From Chrysaora quinquecirrha (taxonomy: Eukaryota > Cnidaria > Scyphozoa > Semaeostomeae > Pelagiidae): a stretch of DNA of 64,000 nt. Every line of letters begins with the position of its first letter. Position 1 is the first letter of the stretch. The stretch is from assembly GCA_014526335.1 (NCBI GenBank), contig JACTAT010000247.1:190453-254452 (forward strand). Direction: 5' to 3'. The position numbers and the translations under genes are program-made. Positions 48,781 to 64,000 of this stretch are shown here, in pieces. The notes beneath the pieces were generated by a model, which saw only the letters and a list, made by a program, of their open reading frames with translations, searched no databases and was not told where the DNA came from.

Positions 48781-50005
48781 TATTCTAGAACCATACATTT
48801 TGACTTTCTGTGTTTGGCCTTACCTTCCGCTTCCGATGTCGTGCGCAGGTGTGACGTTTGTGGCAAATATGCCAACCCTCGTGAATGTTATGTAGTTGAG
48901 TAAAAGACTGAGAAAGCACTCTTTGATTAGCCTCATTTTAGCTTTGCATAAAATATCATATTGGAATTCCATACGGTGGTTGCGAAGATGGAGTCTTGCG
49001 TTTCGTATGTAGTTATATATTAATGTTCTGTTTAGTTATAAAATGATGTAATTCTCTTCTCTTCTTGGACATCTTACATATAGTAGAGTGTTTACAATGC
49101 AGTAAACAGCAAAGGGCCCTTGCATCTATTTTTTCAACATTGTAGCAGTGCTTTTGCATCCATTGTTTGTTGTTTCATCTTTTGCTACATTTTTAGCGTG
49201 TATGCATAGGCCCAACACATCAAATAGCTGAATATAAACAAGTTGAAGACGAGTCAGAGTCAGGGTCATTCGACAGCCGTAATTTTCATTATCGGTCTCA
49301 AAGATGCAAATGTTTAAACAAACGACCCCTTACCACATCCGTTAATTGTTTTTCACCCCCCTCCCGCAAATCGAATAGATGATGGTCAGTCCTAAACATA
49401 CATTATGATGATTATGATTATGACGTTGCTAATGATGAAGATGATGGTGGGACGCTAGGGAAGCTTGTGGTTAAAGTAACCCCGTTCCCTCGAGTCTCTC
49501 GAACGCGTTGTCAAGAATGTTTGCAATGCTTGTTATTGGCAAAGGTTGATTGACTTATGTGGCAATATGCCAATCGTTTTGAAGTAAACAACAATGAGTC
49601 ATTGCATGAATTGTTTCGATCACATTGTAGCGGCGTTTAGAGTACCAATTGTTTACGATTCCATTCTCACGTAACTTGCTTGCATGTCAAATTACAGGTA
49701 TAGAGAATACAATATTTCTTTTCAGTAATTTTCTAATACTCTTTGTAGACTGCAAGAATAATGATTAAATGCCTTGATCAGAATAATTTATAGTCTTAGA
49801 AACTCTTCGCTTGACATAGTCAATTACGCTTTTGCTGAGAATGACAACTGCATGTTAACTCTTGATTCTTTGTCTGCAATGTTTTCATTTCTATTTTATT
49901 CATTTTACGTAACTTCTCGTGTAATTTTTTCACTGTCTCAATTTATTTTTATAAGATATAGTATTTCATAATTAATAATGACTGGGAATAGTTACCTAGC
50001 AGTAA

Positions 50006-57554
<7,549 letters not shown>

Positions 57555-58509
57555 ATCAACAAATGCCAAAGAATTTTCAGAAATGGCAACGTGGTATCAA
57601 TGATCAGATACGTTATTCCCATTCAAGGAAGTCTTGCCTCTGTTCTTTTCAAAGAACCAAAATTGCCAGGTATTGTTTTCTATTTGGTGAAAGTCTAAGG
57701 TGGACGTCTGTGTAAAATATTGCAAAGTGCTTAGTTTCATGGGTGAATTTCTTGATGACGTGCACTTCGAGTATTGTAGTCATTTGCTTTGTAAGCGGAG
57801 AACATTATTCGTAACATTGATAGGGCCATACCAGGTGAGCAATATATAGACATATACAGCAATAGATCAAGTGAGTTTTGAGAAGGAATTAATTGTGATA
57901 AGAAAACAAGATATAAATGAAAATTTGTGCTTGGAATAATGATATGTCAATCGAAATGAATAACGAAAAAGTAAGAAAAATCACCATTTCTTTCAGCACT
58001 AATAGTAGTCTGTGTTTTTATTAGATTCTGTGTCTTATACTCTAAATTATTATTTTGGAAATCAATGGCGAATTTTTATAGATTTACAATCATTCAAATA
58101 CACTTTATTTCGAAAATTAGCCATGTTTAATTTAGAGAGACATTTTTACAAACAAAAAATTCGTTATTATAAACTTCTTCTTCCTGTTTATTTTCTAAAA
58201 CGTTTCGCTACCCTCTGATAGCCCCTCACTGATGAGTTATCTTAGGGGTAGTGAAAATTTTGAGAAAATAAACAATAAAACAATCTTTGTACCTGACTGT
58301 CTTTGATTAAGCTATGCTTAGAGAACATTAAAATCATGAGTTGATGCTGATTTCATAGTGATGAAATTTTCGAACGTTTGTAAGTAAAGGATATGATCGC
58401 AAAATTCCTTTTCTCTGCAAACCTTTCACGCATACATAATGGATAAGTAAGCGACCAAGCGCGTTTTGGATACGTCGTCATGGTAATTTGAAGCGTTCGA
58501 CATGTGGCA

Positions 58510-60212
58510 TCAAGCAATGACACGTGGTGGACGTCGTTTTCTCTTTGGAAGTGGACAGTTGCAGCCTATATAAGAGAATTGAAATATTGAACAGTATGAG
58601 GATTGATGAGAGCTGCTATACTAAATCTATATGGAATATTAACAGAGAAATTAAAAGATATGTTAGGGTTCTTTTTTTAGAAAAATTTCGATCTATGATG
58701 TTTTTCAGTAACCCAGCTTGCAATAATTTGGGCCCTTATCTTGGCTTTTTCCGTCTGTGCTCGCTTGTATAGAGAATATTCCTGTTTAAGCTCAGCTACT
58801 GTACGTACGGCGCACGGCATCTTTTAGGGAATTCTGACTAGTGGGCCAAACAGGAGGGCCCGATTCCCTTTAAAGTTATGGCTTTATACGCCAGAAACCC
58901 CTAGCATCAAGACTAGAAGGAAGGTCGTCCATGCTTGCTATAGAACTTTAGTAACTTCAAATGGCCTGGACTGACTGGGGAAGATGTAGTTTTCTGTCAA
59001 TGACGTCAACCTGAGATGAACCATGTGCGCCAAAGGCATGGGGGTGCGGGGGCATGCTCCCCCGGAAAATTTAGGAATTTGGTGTGTCTAGTGACACTCT
59101 GGTGTGTCTAGTGACACGCTTTTGCAACACAGAACAAATCTTCAACCTTACATTTAGGAAAATATCATGGTAGTTGTTATAGAAAAGGCCTAAATTAGTG
59201 GCCCGAAAACCGAAAAATTTGCTTGATTACTGGGCCAGAAAGGGGGCCTACTGGACCAATGGCACAGTAGTTACAATGTTTAAAGATGCCCTGGTACGAC
59301 GGATGCAGCATCCCTCGCAATAAAGCCTGAAGGCAATGTGGCATTTGCTTGACCATACCACAGAAGTAAGGGGTGTATTTGGGTTAGCTATGTTTTGAAA
59401 AATATTGCTTTTGAGTTTGATGGTAAGGTTTATTGGCAGAGGTTTGGGACAGCAGTTGGTACCATGTTTGCTCCAGCGTGTTCTAATTTGTTGTGGCTCA
59501 TTTCGTTAAATCCAAGAGAGAGGTGATACAACTTAAACATGAGATGTTTGGCATTTCCAAAGGAAATCCAAGTAAGCTAGTGCTGGCTCTAGGGCACAAG
59601 ATAGCTACTTTTACTCAGTCATTCAGAAATGTTGCTTTCATAAGTTGATTGTTTTTTAGATAGGGCTCATGCTGTTTTCAATGCCGTGGACCATGCAATT
59701 TTGTTATCAAACTTAGATAAAAACGGGGTAGTAGAGGCACCTCTCCGAAGGTTCATATCTTACATAACTGAGAGAAAAAGATATTGTCTTTGTGATTATG
59801 AATTAGGTCCATACAACGCTAGATAAGACTTGAACCTTGACGGTCATCTATTTGATAGATATCTGACATGTATTTCCTACCTTTCGAATTTTCATCGCAT
59901 ACATGTGACGCATTGAAGTTTGGGCTGGATGCTTTTGATGCGATTTCACCCTTGAAGCAACCAAGTATGTAAGGGTATTGTCGTGTGATGTAATAGCGAT
60001 ATGCTGTAATTCCATTAATGGTAGATTTTCTTCCATGGCATTCATCCAAATCTGACATTGTTATCTCTCTTGGTAGATCTGACACATTTGGACCATAAAT
60101 AGCAAAACCATCAAGAGCAACTCCAATGAATTCATCTGCAGTACCTTTGTATGTACAGTTTGGCAATTGGTGATAATGGTATTCTCCAAATGGAGATGGA
60201 TGCCCATTGCAA
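58510..60212 (-). CDS. YHYH-domain protein, copy 2, last two exons
   Basis: Same structure as copy 1: exons 60212-59881 (332 bp) and 58565-58510, same phases and splice sites. Here the name-giving motif is intact (GEYHYHQLPNC). Within the larger exon at least six residues differ from copy 1 (for example LYGP/IYGP, DLSRE/DLPRE, CHGRT/CHGRK), unlike the neighbouring DDX41 exons, which have none. The short exon reads CNCPLPKRKRRPPRVIA and stop. 5' exons not recognised. Confidence 0.65.
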
Positions 60213-61707
60213 CTAAATGTACAAGTGGTGTAATTAGCAAAATAGAAGAAGCTAAAGCTGGTTTTTATAGAAACGTCTTGACGGGATCAGCATATATGAA
60301 AATATAAGGCTAGCGTTGTATGCTTCTTATATGGCCGAAGTTACACAAGTCATTTTTCTATGACAATTATCTGTTTGAAATTTAATCTGGCTCGTGTAGA
60401 CTTGGCCAACTTGAGATCGATTGGCAATTTGCAAAATGAGATGTGCATTTGTCTGAGACACTTCTACACGAGCAAGGAATCCTCTCAAAATATTGTGGTA
60501 GAAAATAATGGTAAAGTTATGACGTCCCCTAGACCTTTCAAAGAGGTCTGGGTCGGAGCGACATTTTTCTGGAAGATGGCTGCCATTGAGTAAGGGAATC
60601 CTCTCCGTGTGCAACGACCGGGATTGTCGTCACTTCAGGAGAGGTAGTGCAGCAAATTCTGCTTTAAATTCACGTTTCATCTGAGTAAGTGAAAGAAAGG
60701 ATTCAAGTTCCAGCTTGTTTGCTCAAGGAGGCATCCTATAAAATATTTTCCATTTTGTGACTTACTTACAGCTTGTCTCCTGAGTTTCTGCACATGTCTT
60801 CAACATTTATTGTCGCAGATTCCCTTTCCCTCTTTGTTGGAATGGATCAAAATCTACAAACGAAGTATGTTAATGTACTATTTTTACCTATAGAGCTGCC
60901 TGCTGCAGTTGTATTGCATACATATGATCTATTAAACCAGTCATCGACGATTTATCTGATACGATTTCACCTTGAAATTACCCAGCAGACAATGAAATCC
61001 CGCCAAAATAAATTTCAAACAAAAGCCGAACTAGTGCCATGAGCCTAGACGCATTGCTTGAGTCGTTCGTTTTCGCTCCCCCACCACCCCGACACCCCGC
61101 TACAAGTTTGAGCGATCTCATTTTAGTGCTAGCCTCGGTCTCATGAGCGATAACTGGGACTCAGGTAATATGTCTACCATGAGCCATCAAAGCCCAACAA
61201 CATGTTGGGAAAACAGAATGTTGGGAGCGTTTGGCCAGGGGTTGAATAGCATCGGAACCGTCTCATGCATCCGTGCAGCCTAGCCTGCGCGCAGACTCAC
61301 ACAGTCTTGCCTAATTAAGCCTAGTTTCCACGATGAGACAATATGATAAATGAGCTGAGATAGCGATAAGATAATTGCCGGCAGGTTGCAAGGTGGTTGA
61401 ATTCATAATAGTAAGGGTCATCGATAATAGCTGAAAAAATAAGGGTCTATTCACAACAAAAACATGAAAAATTGATATCATCATAGACTATGATTTCACC
61501 AAGCTAATCATGATAATTGTTAATGCAAGAAATTACAAGTAAACCTTAGAATTAGAGAATCGTGTAAATATAATACACAAAATGCTTTTCTTTTTCTGTT
61601 TAATCAAAATAAAGCGCATTTAAGATAAAGTGCTTCTAATTGACCAAAAATCAATGTCAATATGCTCAAAATGTTTCATTAGTTATTCGATAGTATGAAG
61701 TATTTCT

Positions 61708-61841
61708 TCAGTGCAATGACCTTTGTGAGAAATATCCAGCAAATGCAGCTAGGATAGACAGAAGGATGACATTCGACATATTACATCCAGCTCCACCACG
61801 TGGTCTTCTTCGTTGTCTAGTCATGAGTGGACAGTTGCAGG
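61708..61841 (-). pseudogene. Orphan YHYH-type last exon, copy 2, acceptor lost
   Basis: Same 134-bp segment as 47426-47559, identical reading (ends with the hydrophobic LLSILAAFAGYF tail). Immediately upstream the sequence jumps to a MITE family 2 fragment, so the splice acceptor TTGTTTAG of copy 1 is gone. Confidence 0.5.
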
Positions 61842-62045
61842 ACGATTTTTTTATAAGGAACACCTTTATAAAGAACTCGAGGCTGATAATTCCCAAAAAA
61901 TTAAGGAACTTTAAGGAACTGTCGAAGCTCGGATGAATAACTAGGAAAAAATTTTTTCAAGAACAACACTATTTGTACAGAAAAAAAACAAAATAACAAT
62001 ATATTTCCCGTCGTTCTGCCAAAAAAGACTCCATTAATGTTTAAA
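61842..62045. mobile_element. Truncated MITE family 2 in copy 2
   Basis: TTTTTTTATAAGGAACACCT begins the element; the far half is missing and the sequence joins copy-1-like DNA at AAAGATAGGG. The deletion removed about 300 bp upstream and about 370 bp downstream relative to copy 1. Confidence 0.7.
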
Positions 62046-62149
62046 AAGATAGGGTGCCTGTCGCTGTGTATGAAGAATGCTGGTATTTTGAGCAGGCAAG
62101 AGATGGTAATTATGTTGGCTATGAAGAAAATGTTGAAACAAATGTCATT

Positions 62150-62415
62150 ATCTTGATGCTGCGGATCATATTGATGATGATTATGAATATGATGATGATA
62201 ATAATGATGACAATGATTAGTATACAATTAAATATTACTATGATAACTAAGCCAAAAACCACATTGATGATGATGATTATGTTTAACAATAATATTGAGG
62301 ATGGTGATTATTATGATGATAATGATAATAACAGTGGTAATAATGATTTTTGTGATGATAATGATAATGATGATTGTGATGAGTATGATGATGATGATGA
62401 TGCTGATGATGGCCC
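62150..62415 (+). repeat. GAT/AAT trinucleotide array, copy 2
   Basis: Counterpart of 48530-48780, changed in length and with more AAT units. Directly followed by GGCCCAACACATTAAATAGC, which in copy 1 lies about 440 bp further from its array, so another deletion separates the copies. Confidence 0.8.
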
Positions 62416-62905
62416 AACACATTAAATAGCTGAATATAACAAGTTGAAGACGAGTCAGAGTCAGGGTCATTCGACAGCCGTAATTTTCATTATCGGTCTC
62501 AAAGATGCAAATGTTTAAACAAACGACCCCTTACCACACCCGTTAATTGTTTTTCACCCCCCTCCCGCAAATCGAATAGATGATGGTCAGTCCTAAACAT
62601 ACATTATGATGATTATGATTATGACGTTGCTAATGATGAAGATGATGGTGGGACGCTAGGGAAGCTTGTGGTTAAAGTAACCCCGTTCCCTCGAGTCTCT
62701 CGAACGCGTTGTCAAGAATGTTTGCAATGCTTGTTATTGGCAAAGGTTGATTGACTTATGTGGCAATATGCCAATCGTTTTGAAGTAAACAACAATGAGT
62801 CATTGCATGAATTGTTTCGATCACATTGTAGCGGCGTTTAGAGTACCAATTGTTTACGATTCCATTCTCACGTAACTTGCTTGCATGTCAAATTACAGGT
62901 ATAGA

Positions 62906-64000
62906 CATTACTAACCACTGCGCAAACTTTGTCAATTTGTTGATTTCTATTCAAGTGTGCGAAATACAGGCAACAAACAATTTGTCTGAAAAATCATAGT
63001 GGGTGGTTGATTGGATGACTTAATCTCTTCAGTGTATTTTTGTATATTTTTCCTTTAGTTTTCTTCGTTCGTAATATCTTTTTGATTCGGCATTTGAATG
63101 AATATATCCTATGTTGCTAGATTAGTATTTCTTTTTGATAATCATTATTTGTTTTCTTGTGCAAATTTCAATAACTCCTCTTGTCGATGAGTGTTTCCAC
63201 GCAATGTTATAATTCGTGTATGGCATAGGAAATGAAAATGAATGCTTCGCTCTGGAACTTAATCTTTTCAAACTCCAGGTAATTCATTATTCTCGATTTG
63301 ATTTCAAAATTCATGAACATCTTCTTGTTTTGTTGCAGAGTTCAGAATTGAGACTGGACAGAAAACCTGTAACTGTGGAGGAGTTTGTAGACCATTTAGC
63401 TTTCCTTGCAAAAATGTCTAAATGTATTTTTCGGATGGCCGTATCTCAGCCAATGTTTATCATGTTTGACTTAAGCATTATTTTTGACGCTCTTTTACAA
63501 AGTGAAAAGCAAATTTTGAAATTGTAAACAAACATTTTTGATGACGTCAGACTTTTTCACACCAATATCAATGTTTTGCATAATATTAGCAGTAATGCTT
63601 TTTGAGCTAAAATATCCACAATTCGATCTCTGCCTATGATGCTATGAGATAGGAGTGAAACAGAGAAATAGTTTTTACGTGTATTAAAACGTTTAATTTC
63701 AATATTAAGTCCTGGCAAAGCAACTTAACTTCCTCTTTAACTTTTGTGCTAAAGACTTGTCGAGTGAGTTGTTTAGCGTCTCGTTTAGTTGATTCGCCAC
63801 GAATTTCGCTCTCTGTCAAAGGTATTTATTGTGTTTTGTTCATCTGTTTCTAGTTAATGTTTAGTTGTTTTTGCACCTCCTAAACATTAGTTCAGCTCAC
63901 ACAAGTGCACTACAGTGTTAATCTCTTTCTTTTTTTCATTTGTTGCGTTCTTGAAGTCAGACTCTCAAGAGCAATAATATAACAACTAACCCTTGCCCGT
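62906..64000. other. Unique sequence right of the duplication
   Basis: First DNA after copy 2 that has no counterpart elsewhere in the window. Apart from the possible exon pair at 63229-63410 nothing is recognised. Confidence 0.5.
63229..63410 (+). CDS. Possible exons of a dynein heavy chain
   Basis: Two exon-like segments: 63229-63278 (AG acceptor, CAG/GTAATT donor; CFALELNLFKLQ) and 63339 onward (TTGTTGCAG acceptor), separated by a 60-bp intron in phase 0. The second reads SSELRLDRKPVTVEEFVDHL then AFLAKMSK, resembling the 'P.TveEFV.hl.FL..i' signature in the N-terminal tail of axonemal dynein heavy chains. No good donor follows within the matching part, and the frame runs on to a stop at 63525. 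An exon of a gene extending to the right, or a fragment, are both possible. Confidence 0.35.

Noticed and set aside
48611..48895. Asp-rich open frame
   Set aside because: Encoded by a GAT trinucleotide array; length and sequence differ freely in copy 2.

Overview
The window is AT-rich animal (metazoan) DNA: short exons with GT-AG introns, long repeat-filled introns, and many decayed transposons. An FGF gene together with Penelope-like and CR1/Jockey-like retroelements, tRNA-derived SINEs, YHYH-domain genes and numerous small terminal-inverted-repeat elements suggests a marine invertebrate. A cnidarian is my best guess, but no single feature proves it. Most short open frames in the window are chance or repeat-derived; the genes below were assembled by eye from exon phase, splice sites and recognisable protein motifs.

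Left part (1-13.2 kb). The 3' half of a syntaxin-18 gene (ER Qa-SNARE) runs on the + strand, 589 to about 4.1 kb. Its last recognisable exon runs into a small inverted-repeat element, and no transmembrane tail was found. Facing it on the - strand (13176-5394) is a complete three-exon gene for a secreted FGF of 198 residues, with the 104-bp middle exon typical of the family. Its first intron holds a remarkable 1.3-kb His/Asp-periodic minisatellite and two adjacent MITEs.

Middle (13.2-20 kb). No host gene is recognised. The stretch contains a third MITE family, a foldback repeat, and a Penelope-like retroelement relic on the - strand split by a 1091-bp hAT-type element with a perfect 8-bp target duplication.

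DDX41 (19968-42273, + strand). A complete 22-exon gene encodes the DEAD-box helicase DDX41 (Abstrakt), 615 residues, with all helicase motifs and a C-terminal CCHC zinc knuckle. Intron 1 is GC-AG. Intron 2 is filled with LINE relics plus pieces of a PHD finger and an HExxH metalloprotease-like motif.

Right part (32.7-62.9 kb). The 3' half of DDX41 and its downstream flank occur twice in tandem: copy 1 at about 32709-49704 and copy 2 at about 49714-62905. Copy 2 keeps DDX41 exons 14-18 and 21-22 almost unchanged (four differences in 631 bp, all synonymous) but has lost exons 19 and 20, which carry helicase motifs V and VI. The loss keeps the reading frame. Each copy also carries a small - strand YHYH-domain gene. 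The duplication may be real or may be two haplotypes placed end to end by the assembler. The last 1.1 kb contains a possible dynein heavy chain exon pair.
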